Part shown: positions 23,390 to 32,300 of the stretch, piece after piece | Layout: each line of letters begins with the position of its first letter | How positions within the stretch are numbered: the stretch's first letter is position 1 | Assembly (NCBI RefSeq): GCF_040115645.1 | Contig: NW_027096091.1 | Location: 62,001 to 126,000 of the forward strand | DNA: 64,000 nt | Direction of reading: 5' to 3' | From: Euwallacea fornicatus | Taxonomy: Eukaryota; Arthropoda; Insecta; Coleoptera; Curculionidae | Made by a program: the position numbers and the translations under genes | The notes under the pieces: model-generated | The model's input: the letters and a program-made list of their open reading frames with translations, nothing else | Databases searched by the model: none | What the model was told of the DNA's origin: nothing

Positions 23390-23712
23390 ATACTATTCAT
23401 TTTTTTTTTATTTATTGAAGTTTTTTTTTAATTTATTATTTTTATTAATTTTTTTTATTTTTTTTTCTTTATTATTATTATTATTTTATTACTTTATTTG
23501 TTTGTGGAATTATATATTTGAAAAAAAGACGAAACAATGAAAAAAAACTAGAAAGTCAGGTTAGCTCAAAAATTGAGAAAAAACAACCCGGGTTAGTAAA
23601 AAAAAGAAAAAAGTTCAGGTTAACTTAGAAAAATCAAATATGGAAACAAATCCATATCAAAATAAAAAAATAAAAAGTGAAAAACGCTAACTGATAGAAT
23701 AAAAAATAACAA
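23390..23712. other. T-rich low-complexity DNA with scattered telomere-like words
   Basis: Long T runs and TTA repeats to about 23520, then A-rich DNA containing isolated words related to the 10-mer: CAGGTTAGCTCA (23559), GGGTTAGT (23589), GTTCAGGTTAAC (23617). These look like decayed copies of the tract at 23713-23736. Confidence 0.5.
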
Positions 23713-23736
23713 CAATAGTTCAGGTTAATTCAGGTT
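23713..23736 (+). repeat. 24-bp telomere-like tract before E1 (variant)
   Basis: It aligns over 24 bp, with four differences, to the tract between later elements (2.4 units of TTAGTTCAGG). E1 starts directly after its terminal GGTT. Confidence 0.75.
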
Positions 23737-24141
23737 CTCCCTCCCGCGGTGTCTCCACCTTGTCGTGGTGGGGGGGCTTCACGTCTCCGGCTCCTCTGAC
23801 CCATTCAGCGGTATTCCTGCTGGATGGGACGGGGGAGGGGGAGACCGACTAAGAGAGACACAAATGGAGAAAAATTAGTGAACAAAAGAGAAGCATACCC
23901 CAGGCGGGTGTTAATCTCGCCGCCGGTCCCGACCGGGTGCGGCACCCCGGTGGCCGGCGCTGGCCCTAAGGATTCTAGGGGGGGCCATGTACACTCGAAA
24001 TTCTTTAAAACGGTACTCATGGAGAGGAGCCAGTCGGAGCCCTCCATGGGAGTAATAGATATACAATGGATGGGAAAATAAATACAGACAAATATAAGTA
24101 AGACAACACAGGATAGAGATACAGGGGTTAAAAGAAAAATT

Positions 24142-25725
24142 TTGGACACATCAATTGGAAAAAATGACGGGGGGGATGCTTACATAAAGAGAGGAAGTCC
24201 GGAGGCGTTTATATTAAGAGAGGCACTGGATAGGTTAAAAATACTGATTGATGATTTGGAAAACAAAATCGAAAAAAACACACAAAGAGACATCAAGGAA
24301 ATTAGCAAAAAAATGAAAAGACAGATGGAAGCTTTGGACAGAAATATTGTAAAAGACTGGCTGGAACAACTAAGGTTTGAAAAAGCAGATAGAATGACAT
24401 TTGATGTGAATGTGCAGACAGAAAAAGAAATTGGAGAGAAGGATATGAAAAATCAGGGAACGTAGATTGGAAAGGTTGGAGATTTCACGGATATAACAGG
24501 GATAAACAACTATGAGGATTTTAACAAAATTGCACGGGAAAGCTGGCATGAGGTGGCATACAAAAACACGGAAATTAAAATAGGGAGTCCACTGGAAACA
24601 GAAATGACAACGGTTAAGGTGGTGATGGTGGAATGAGAAGACATGGAAATGAAAAAAGGTGCGCAGGCTCGGTATAGGAGAAGATACCCGGAACTGAGGG
24701 ATTGTGTGGAAGATTTTGAGGTAATGGAGCAAACGTGTAAATTTAAGTCAGGGGAAAAACAAAGACAAGTGAGACAAAAAATTGTTAGGTTTTTACATAC
24801 GGGAAAAGAGGAAGATCTATGGAAAAATTTAGTGAGGCTAAAAATGGAAACAGAGGGAGAGGAATGTATTGCCGCGCATCAAATATCGGGAATGAGTACG
24901 GAAGAGCTGAGGAACATGATGGAGGCAGTTTTCAAGGAAGGAAAAACAAAAGTAATAATATATACAGATAAACAGGGTGAAGTAGTGAAAAATAAGGGGA
25001 AAAAAACATATGCATTAATAGTGGAGCGGAGACCTGGAACAAATTTGGAAAAAGATGTGATGAATATTAGAAATTCTGTAAAAAATGAGAAGGGAAATAA
25101 AGAGATACGGGGGGTAAGCACAACAAAAGAGGGAAAGATATTGGTGTCAATAGGAGAAAAAAAGGAAAGTGCTACGAAAATTAAAGAGGCCATTCAATGG
25201 GGGATGGTTTCGAAAGTGACAATGAGGGGACCAGGCCAAAATAGGAAAATTATACATATTAGGGGGATGGACATGGTTACAAGGAGAGAAGAGGTAAAGG
25301 AAGCGCTAAGGGAAAGGCTTGAGGATTTGATGGATAAAGAATTTTCGCTGGGGGATATGAGGAATAACAGGGGAGACACGCAGGCGGTGACACTGGTGAT
25401 ATGGAAGGAAAGGGCGGAGCAACTGATGGAAGAACCATATCTGAGGGTAGGGTATATGCGGTACAGGATGGAGAGGAGAGTGGAGATAGAGAGGTGCTAT
25501 AGATGCTGGGGTATGGACCATCTAGCCAGGGACTGTGTGGGGATAGATAGAAGCAAGTGTTGCTTTGCCTGTGGGGAGGAGGGACATAGGAGGAATGGGT
25601 GTAAGGGAGTTGAGAAGTGCATTGTATGCAGCGTGACGGGACATCGAACTGGAACGGGACGATGCGAAGCTTTTAGGAGGGCCCTAACCAGGGCCAGGAA
25701 AAAAGAAAAGGAGGGAAGACAGTGA
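24142..25725 (+). pseudogene. E1 ORF1: gag-like protein with three CCHC knuckles, two in-frame stops
   Basis: A single frame runs from Met 24142 to the stop at 25723-25725, broken only by TAG at 24463-24465 and TGA at about 24634-24636. The N-terminal part has NTQRDIKEI and WLEQLRFEKADRMTF, which align with NTQRDIKDI and WLEERRFESSDLMTY of E7 ORF1, and the same xQTE motif (VNVQTE). The middle (25000-25480) holds the RNA-recognition-like region conserved in R1-clade ORF1. Knuckles: CYRCWGMDHLARDC, CFACGEEGHRRNGC, CIVCSVTGHRTGTGRC at about 25495-25670. The C-terminus is basic. The 5' continuation of ORF1 probably includes 23824-24081 in another frame. It should coat RNA and target chromosome ends, by family analogy. 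Confidence 0.8.
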
Positions 25726-25914
25726 AGGGAGGAAAGGATACCACACCCCCCCTGAAGTAATGCCTAGCGGCGGTTCCGGGGGGGACTCAGGGTGAAGAGA
25801 GGAGGGTTTTAGTGGGTAGGCGTCCTTCTCTGGGACCAATCCCACATAACCCGGTCGGAAGAACACCAGACCGGGTATCCTTCGAAGGTTTCCCTCCTCT
25901 ATAAAAAAAATGAA
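25726..25914 (+). promoter_or_regulatory. E1 3' UTR with conserved stem-loop and A-rich tail
   Basis: It contains GTGGGTAGGCG ... ATCCCACATAA and then the stem ACCCGGTC (25849-25856) with GACCGGGT (25869-25876) around a 12-nt loop. The same structure with changed bases occurs in E4, E5, E6 and the minus-strand copy. Likely the site the element RT recognises. Confidence 0.75.
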
Positions 25915-25938
25915 AGTTAGTTCAGGTTACTTCAGGTT
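25915..25938 (+). repeat. 24-bp telomere-like tract between E1 and E2
   Basis: 2.4 copies of TTAGTTCAGG with two substitutions. E1's A-rich tail ends directly before it and E2 starts directly after it. Confidence 0.85.
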
Positions 25939-26675
25939 GTCTGTCATAATGTGTGACAATGATAAGTGCGTTTCTATAAAGCTCCTGATAAAATGAATAT
26001 AATTCGCTGTGTTTCTGCTATTACTATCCATTTTAATTAGTATAATACTTATCTGTATTATTTCCACAACTGAAGGGTATTTTCCTGTCTCCGAGATATC
26101 TAATAGTGGTTCTTAGGGCCCTTAGCAGGGTCCTACTGTGTGTACGGGACTTGGTTTTGGTCCTTCTAAGACTCTCTATTTCCCATAATTAAAGAACTAT
26201 GTAATAGATGAATGTTGGGAATATCCATTAGTGACATTTGTGACCTTAACTAGAGTTTTTGCTGTTCATAAGGACCTTGGTTTGATCCTTTCTAGATTTC
26301 TTACTCCCTACAATCAAAAGGACTGTGAATTTGAGGACTGTAAGGCAAGTAATAGTTATAATTAATTGATTATTAATCGTTTTTTACTGACTTTGAGTGA
26401 AGATTACCTTCTAGGTAATTCCGTCACCTTTACCTACAGAACTTTTTTGGTATATATTGTTACCTAACACTTATTTTTAGTTACTGTTTATATTTAATTC
26501 GTTGTCTAGGTGCTGCGTAATCTCTCTATTTTTACTGTTAATAGGGAAGTCGCGAAATTATTGCATTCATTTTCTTGTTGTTATCTGTACTGTTTTAGTA
26601 TTTATTTACATCTATATACATATTTACAATTATAATTATAGTTACTGATCCGTTTCTTGACCTATTAGTAACAAA
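25939..26675 (+). promoter_or_regulatory. E2 5' UTR with an internal duplication
   Basis: No coding sequence. A segment near 26149-26202 (ACTTGGTTTTGGTCC...) is repeated with divergence near 26275-26328 (CCTTGGTTTGATCC...), a spacing of about 126 bp. Subrepeated 5' UTRs can carry promoter units in non-LTR elements; E7 shows a clearer case. Confidence 0.55.
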
Positions 26676-28142
26676 ATGGAGACTCCTTGTAATTTATCTC
26701 CCTGTAATTCTCGTAATTTATGTAATTCATCACTTCAACTCAAAGAAAAGGACTCTAATAGGAAATTATCGACATTGACGTCCTGTTATAGTAATAATAA
26801 TGATGATGTTCTTTTAATTGACTCCGACGATGAAGATTCATACCTTCCAAAAAACACAGTATTAGATTACTATTGGGATGATGAATCACATATCTCTATA
26901 ACAAAGAGAAACAAACCTAATTATGTACCCTCACAACAGAAAATTACTCCTTATGTTAATGAATACGTGGTAGATACCCACCTCAAGAAACAAGAAGCTA
27001 AAATCCAAAAATTAAAAGATACAATTAAATCTATACAAAAGTTAGTTAATGAAGTTTCTACCCAGTCATTAAAAAATACCAAAAAGGAGATCAAAGAAGG
27101 TATTGCGGCAATAAAAAAAAGAATTGATTTAATCAACAGCGATGACATGTAGGAACTTATTCAATCCATAAAAACTAGCAAGAATATACAAGATGGGAGT
27201 TCTCAAACCATCTCTGATATGTCTACACACAAGGATACCTTATCTACAGGTACTCAAACCTCCTTCATAAATGACGAAGATCTAAAACAGATTAAAAAAA
27301 TCAACGATATGCTAGATTCTAATGAAGACCTATCCGTAATTCATGAATTGATTAACGAAAGCTGACCTCTACAATGTTATACTAAAACATCTACTGAAAA
27401 AGGTAGTATATTTGATATTGAAGATAGAGACCTAGTAATTATTTTTGAGGAAGAAAGCGAATCAAGTAAATTGATACAAGAACTCAGTGATACTAACATT
27501 GAACTGGCGAAACTAATCAATAAAGGAGATATGATTTATCATAGGATGTACATGCTCAGACAGCACGACTCACTAATTTGTGAAGATGAACCTGACATAT
27601 GTAAGGATTCTGATAGAATAATGTACGTTTGTAAAATTAATTCTCAAGAAAATGACTTCAATAAAACTAAAAACTTAATGGATATACTTACCAAAATTAA
27701 ACTCAAATCTGTTGAAATGAATAGGAGAAAATTTGCATTTGCAACCACCAAAGTCGGAACCTCCGTAAAACTAAGAAGAACTTTAGAATATGTCGGAGAT
27801 TTATTAGTCCTTAAGTTTAGAAATGTAAAATTTTAGTTAGCAGTAAGGTTGAAGAGCAGGCTGACAGGTTTATCGTGGAGATAAAGTACTGTTGAACGAG
27901 GTCGCTACCACCAAGGGCGAAATCGAGGGGCCATGTGTGCGAGCCTTCGTGGGAAACAGGGACTAGCAGGTACCTTATCCCTCGAATTTGAAGGACTCCC
28001 GATATCTGGAAAACTAGAAACCGAAAGGGACAGGCAGATTAGATTGGCAAGTGACGAGAAGCGCTCGTGTGGTAGCGAATTCGTTGGCTTTGCCCTTTTT
28101 CTATTCTTGCTATTGAAAGTAAACTAAATACATTGCATCATC
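26676..28142 (+). pseudogene. E2 ORF1, N-terminal half, broken
   Basis: The first frame (26676-27152, 158 codons) has Asp-rich DSDDED, then a coiled-coil-like Lys/Glu stretch. A TAG at 27150-27152 and a TGA near 27363 follow in the same frame. The continuation includes TGTQTSFINDEDLKQIKKIN and 27471-27836 (SSKLIQELSDTNIELAKLI, RQHDSLICEDEPD). These align with E3 ORF1 at 42600-43160. The reading is cut at 27790 by insertion of a 382-bp solo LTR, and the host frame resumes after it. The true order is therefore N-half, LTR, C-half. The protein would be the RNA-binding component of the retrotransposon particle. Confidence 0.75.
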
Positions 28143-28172
28143 ATGGAAAACCTTCCTGTTGATGCTCCGACA
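27791..28172 (+). mobile_element. Solo LTR (382-bp family) inserted in E2 ORF1
   Basis: Ends TGTCGGAG...CTCCGACA, flanked by AATA on both sides (27787-27790 and 28173-28176). Removing it and one AATA leaves a frame, EYLYRN..GDDLCIYG, that aligns with EFPYRG..GDDLCVFG of E3 ORF1, which proves the insertion point. The same 382-bp unit stands alone at 6796-7177. It ends with an ATG and nine further codons that read into the downstream ORF1. Confidence 0.92.
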
Positions 28173-29063
28173 AATATTTATACAGAAATATCGATGGAGA
28201 CGATTTATGTATTTATGGGATTCCTACTAGAAAACATAGAATTGATAATTGGCACCAATGCAGATAAACTAAATGAAGTTGTTTCTGAATCTGACCCTAT
28301 ACCAGAATGGAAGCTAGCAAGTAATAATAAAAAACAATCAGATACAATAAGAATTAAACTCAACGATGGACAGAAATTAAATTATGCTAAAATTGTAAGA
28401 GGACTCAAAAAAGAAATTGATGTAGAATCTATTGGTGTTAAAATAAAAAATGTTCGTATTAATAAAGAAGGTCAAATTAATGTCGGATTCACAGGAAATG
28501 AAAATGAAAAAGAACGCTTTCTAAACAAAATAAAAGAATGTATTAAAGATGTTGGCAACGAAGAATTAATTGAACGATCTAATACAATATTCATTAAAAA
28601 TCTTGACGATATGGTGGATGAAAAAGTCATCATTGCAGCCATAAATGAGTTCCACTGCAGCCCAGTTTTATCTAAAGTAGTCCTTGCCAGGAAAGCAAAT
28701 AGAGCTGGCCTCAAACATGCATTCGTTAGAATGCAACGAGATATAGCAAATGACATACTTAAAACTGGCCACATCAAAATAGGTTGGCTAAGATGTAGGG
28801 TAGCTCCTGCTGATGCCCCTGTTAGATGTTTCAAATGTAGTCGCTATGGACATAATGCTACCGTATGCACTATCAAAGAAACTATGGAAGATAAGTGTTT
28901 AAATTGCTGCCAAAAAGGATACCTCGCTCGTGAATGTAAAAATCCTTCATTATGTTATGTCTGCCAAGAATCCCGTGAGCATAAAGCACAAAGTCTGGAA
29001 TGTCCCTTTTATAAAGCTGCAGTTGTAGCCTGGCGGAGGACTCCTAAAAATTTGCAATATTAA
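28143..29063 (+). CDS. Chimeric frame: LTR start codon fused to E2 ORF1 C-terminal half (zinc knuckles)
   Basis: A 306-codon open frame. Its first ten residues (MENLPVDAPT) come from the solo LTR; the rest is the C-terminal half of E2 ORF1. It includes a nucleic-acid-binding region (VKIKNVRINKEGQINVGF, then TIFIKNLDDMV, and a second fold near residue 180-230) and Cys-rich knuckles at about 229-285: CFKCSRYGHNATVC (intact), CLNCCQKGYLAREC (the metal-binding His is Tyr, whereas E3 has His) and CYVCQESREHKAQSLEC. The frame ends at the natural ORF1 stop. Because the LTR brings a start codon and possibly a promoter, this fragment could be expressed as a new protein; that is inference only. Confidence 0.7.
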   Translation: MENLPVDAPTNIYTEISMETIYVFMGFLLENIELIIGTNADKLNEVVSESDPIPEWKLASNNKKQSDTIRIKLNDGQKLNYAKIVRGLKKEIDVESIGVKIKNVRINKEGQINVGFTGNENEKERFLNKIKECIKDVGNEELIERSNTIFIKNLDDMVDEKVIIAAINEFHCSPVLSKVVLARKANRAGLKHAFVRMQRDIANDILKTGHIKIGWLRCRVAPADAPVRCFKCSRYGHNATVCTIKETMEDKCLNCCQKGYLARECKNPSLCYVCQESREHKAQSLECPFYKAAVVAWRRTPKNLQY

Positions 29064-29119
29064 CTATAAATATAACCACATACTTACCAATTTCCAATTC
29101 CAACTCCAGTCCAAAATCC

Positions 29120-30110
29120 CATTCCCTCGTTGTTCATACTGTATCTGTATTCCAACTAAATTTTAATAGATGTAGAGCAGCTCACGATCTGACCCTCAGA
29201 AATGCCCGCAAATATGGCATCGATATAATCCTGGGTAGCGAACCTAATTATAATCTAGTCGATAAATTAGATTTAGTAGATTTAAATAAAGATTGTTTTA
29301 TTTGTTTTATTAATAGTAATAATATTTTAAATAAGCACTCAGGTAAGGGTTTTGTTTATATTGAATTATTAGACTTAGTAATTTTCTCTTGTTATTTCTC
29401 GCCCAACAGTTCAAATAATGATTTTGAATTGTTTCTTGATAACATGACTTCACATAAATCGATACAGAACAAAAAAGCAAATATTTGGCGGAGATTTAAA
29501 TGCCAAATCTCCCATTTTTGGATCCTCCATTACTAATAGAAGAGGGACATTGTTGGAGTGTTGGCTCACGACACATGATTTTATCGCTTTTAATACAAAC
29601 AATGTCCCAACTTATGCCAGAAGAAATGATGGATCTATCATTGATATTACTTTCGGTAACAGAAAGATTGCTTCACACATTATCAACTGGAGAGTAATTA
29701 CAGACGAAGAGACACTTAGCGATCACAGGGCGGTTCGCTTTGGTATTAAGGGTAATCACTGTTCTGATGCCCCAGGATCCCATGCATATAATTGCAGAAA
29801 TTTAACAAATAAAAGATGGAAACTTACCTCTCATAATGCTCCTACTTTTGACAGGAACCTAGGTGTACTCTTCAATTCGTACTCTGGTCAAACCTGTAAA
29901 GAAATTATGTCAAAAATCAGTAATTATTGTGATCAAACTATCAAAAAGAAAACTTTTCATCATCCTAAAGCATACTGGTGGAATGACGGTATCAAAGTTA
30001 AAAGAAATTTATGTAATGCTGCAAGAAGAAACATTACTAGGGCACGTAAACGTCATATGGACAATCCTATGATTTTGGACCACCTCATAGACGAATATAA
30101 AATTAATTAA
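29120..30110 (+). pseudogene. E2 ORF2, APE-type endonuclease region, frameshifted
   Basis: The reading VFQLNFNRCRAAHDL begins near 29141 and gives IDIILGSEPN, SGKGFVYIELL and FSCYFSPN. Near 29484 it changes frame; the new frame reads GGDLNAKSPIFGSS, SIIDITFGN and ETLSDHRAVRF, the last ones being the conserved Asp-Asn and SDH blocks of APE-type nucleases. The nuclease would nick the target to prime reverse transcription. The linker toward the RT (YWWNDGIKVKRNL) follows, then a stop at 30108-30110. Confidence 0.8.
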
Positions 30111-31846
30111 AGAAAATTAAAATTAGAAATAAAAAATTGTAAAATTGCCAAATGGAATGAATTAATTGAAGAACTAAATGAGGATGTTTGGGGTAAAGCT
30201 TACAAGATTGCAGTTAAAAAATTAAAATTAGGAAAATATAACACCATTTCTACATATACAATTGAAAACAAATCAAAGAACTTTTTCCATCTGGATCTTC
30301 ATTCGATAATCGCGAAATACGTACTCCCGTAAACAAAGAATTAGTTCCCAAAATTTCCATTTCTGAATTAGAAGAAATTTTTGGCACTTTAAATTTAAAG
30401 AAAACTCCTGGTCTTGAAGGGATCACGGCCGACATATTCGTGAGGATTTGCAGAATGCATCTACAATTCTTGACGGATATGTACAACTGATATTTGATGA
30501 GACAAATTTTTCCAAAACTCTGGAAGATAGCCAAACTTGTACTAGTAGAAAAACCTAGAAAATTACCGGATGATACAATCAAATACAGACTTATATGTTT
30601 AATTGATGTTGCTGGTAAGGTATTTGAAAAAATTATATGCAATCGATTGAATAAAGCGATAGAAAACAAACATGCTCTTTCAAATATGCAATTTGGTTTT
30701 AGAAAACATAGATCTACATTAGATGCAATGATGGAAATTAATAAAATTAAAGAAGATATACAAAAGAAGAGCGTTAGACATAGGGATTTTTGTGTAATGG
30801 TTTGTTTAGATATTAAAAACGCCTTCAATAGCGCCCCTTGGTCTGGTATTATTTGTGCCTTGAAAAATAAATATACTGATGACTACTTAATTAATATAAT
30901 TGATTCATACCTTAAAGATAGGAAAATCATCTCCTCCGTTCCTAACATCAATCCATTTGAAATGTATTGTGGAGTCCCTCAAGGTACGGTACTTGGTCCG
31001 ACCCTATGGAACATTTTTTACAATGAAATGTTGGAAATCGTATGTCCCCCTGGAATTAAGATGATTGCGTATGCAGATGATCTTACCATCATAGTCAGAA
31101 GCAAAAATAGAATTAACCTAGAATTACTCACTGGCACAATGGTTCGACAAATCATTAACAAACTTGAAAATATGGGTCTCTCAGTCGCAAGATCTAAAAC
31201 AGAAATGGTTATGCTGGCTGGCAAAAGAAAAATCAAAGAACTTACCATCAATTTTGTGCGAAGGTTCCATCACTAGTCAGGAACATGTTAAATATTTGGG
31301 GGTCCTATATGGTAGGGATTGTAACTTTGGAGCTCACACATCTGCCATAGCTGGTAAGGCCAATTCATCGACAAATGCACTCAGTAAATTCATGCCTAGA
31401 ATTGGTGGATGTAATACTGCAAAAAGAAAAATTCTGGCTTCTGTAGGCACTTCAATAGTCCTATATGCCTCTGCTATTTGGGGAAATATCATTGCGAAGA
31501 AGGTCTATTTTAGAAAACTGGAAAGTCTCAATCGTCGTTTATCTATTCTAATTATTTGTGGCTACAGAACAATTTCAACCATCTCGGCCCAAATTCTAGC
31601 ATCTATGCCACCAATAGATTTAAAAATATGGGAAAGATCAGAAATTTATAAAAAAAATAGTAATAATCCAGTTGACGCAAAATTAATTCGGGAAGAACTT
31701 CTACATAAATGGCAAATTAGATTCAATAACTACGATGGATATGTAAAAATCTTTATTAGAAGTTAGTCTATATTAAGGTTAGTCCTCATTAGATTAAGAA
31801 ATTTCGGAATGGTACAAGCGTGACTTTGGTTACCTTAACTAATATA
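30111..31846 (+). pseudogene. E2 ORF2, reverse transcriptase region, broken
   Basis: Frames are split by several indels. Readable motifs: KTPGLEGITADIF near 30400, LVLVEKPRKLPDD near 30537, RSTLDAMMEI near 30710, FCVMVCLDIKNAFNSAPW near 30788-30841, CGVPQGTVLGPTLWN near 30968-31012, the catalytic box IAYADDLTIIV near 31066-31098, and the thumb ISRSKTEMVMLAGKRK near 31186. The frame changes near 31240, and the C-terminal part (31260-31766) reads to KIFIRS and a stop. The remainder of the C-terminus lies beyond the gypsy insertion at 42331. Confidence 0.85.
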
Positions 31847-32300
31847 TGTTAGCGCCTTCGAAATTATTTACAATTAGTGATAAGGAAAAGGGATCCTTGA
31901 AATGGTTAAATTTCGGGTGATGAGTTTTTAAGGGAGTCTTTCGGTCCTTAAATTATGGGCGGCTGACTGATTTGTGTAGTTTGTTAGGACAAAGAACAGA
32001 CCTGGCGTGGGAAATTGCGCCAGGTCGGGTGGAACGGGGCCAGGAGGGAGGAAAAAGAAGGAGCGTTGAGCAGTTTTGAAGAAAGAAGGATTTAAGAAAG
32101 ACTGGCCCCGGATCACCAGTTCTTGGTCCCCTTTTCTTTTGTTTTTTTTTTTGCTTTTATTAAAGATTAGATAAGTTGCTTCGTGCTAATTAGCGTTTAA
32201 CCTACTCTTATTTTCTGAATAACACCTTTTATATTATTCGTGTGTGTTTCATTTCGTGGACATGGATGTCGAACAGGATACGTGCTCTCCCAATCCGACA
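31847..32300 (+). repeat. Gypsy LTR1 (454 bp)
   Basis: Starts TGTTAGCGCC, ends CAATCCGACA. It contains a perfect-looking inverted motif GACCTGGCG...CGCCAGGTC near 32000-32026 and an 11-T run near 32141. The gag-pol start codon lies 57 bp before its end. A TTTTATATTATT stretch near 32226-32237 could serve as a TATA box. Confidence 0.93.

Larger units (their letters stand above)
23737..25914 (+). mobile_element. E1: gag-only R1-clade non-LTR element
   Basis: A compact element with a GC-rich 5' leader, one ORF1 (gag-like, three zinc knuckles), a 3' UTR and an A-rich tail, flanked on both sides by the 24-bp telomere-like tract. No endonuclease or RT is present: the 3' UTR (CTGAAGTAATGCC...GGCGGTTCCGG) starts within about 50 bp of the ORF1 stop. 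Leader DNA at 23900-23990 matches the ORF1 start region of E7 at 58788-58876, and the 3' UTR matches that of E4-E6. The size is about 2.2 kb, against about 6 kb for E6. It is either a natural gag-only element dependent on others, or a deletion derivative. Confidence 0.85.
25939..31846 (+). mobile_element. E2: AT-rich R1-clade non-LTR element, interrupted (continues at 42331)
   Basis: A 5' UTR, ORF1, APE-type endonuclease and RT follow in order. A solo LTR is inserted in ORF1 (27791-28172) and a 10.5-kb gypsy block in the ORF2 C-terminal region (31847-42330). The remaining ORF2 tail continues at 42331-42582, after which the sequence jumps into another copy (E3). The element is AT-rich in all codon positions although it is clearly homologous to E3 and E4, which are GC-richer. 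Many stops and shifts make it dead. Confidence 0.88.

Noticed and set aside
27837..28142. Segment read as the 5' UTR of a second non-LTR element starting at 28143
   Set aside because: The segment has TG...CA ends, a 4-bp duplication, a stand-alone copy at 6796-7177, and its removal restores the E2 ORF1 alignment to E3; it is a solo LTR.
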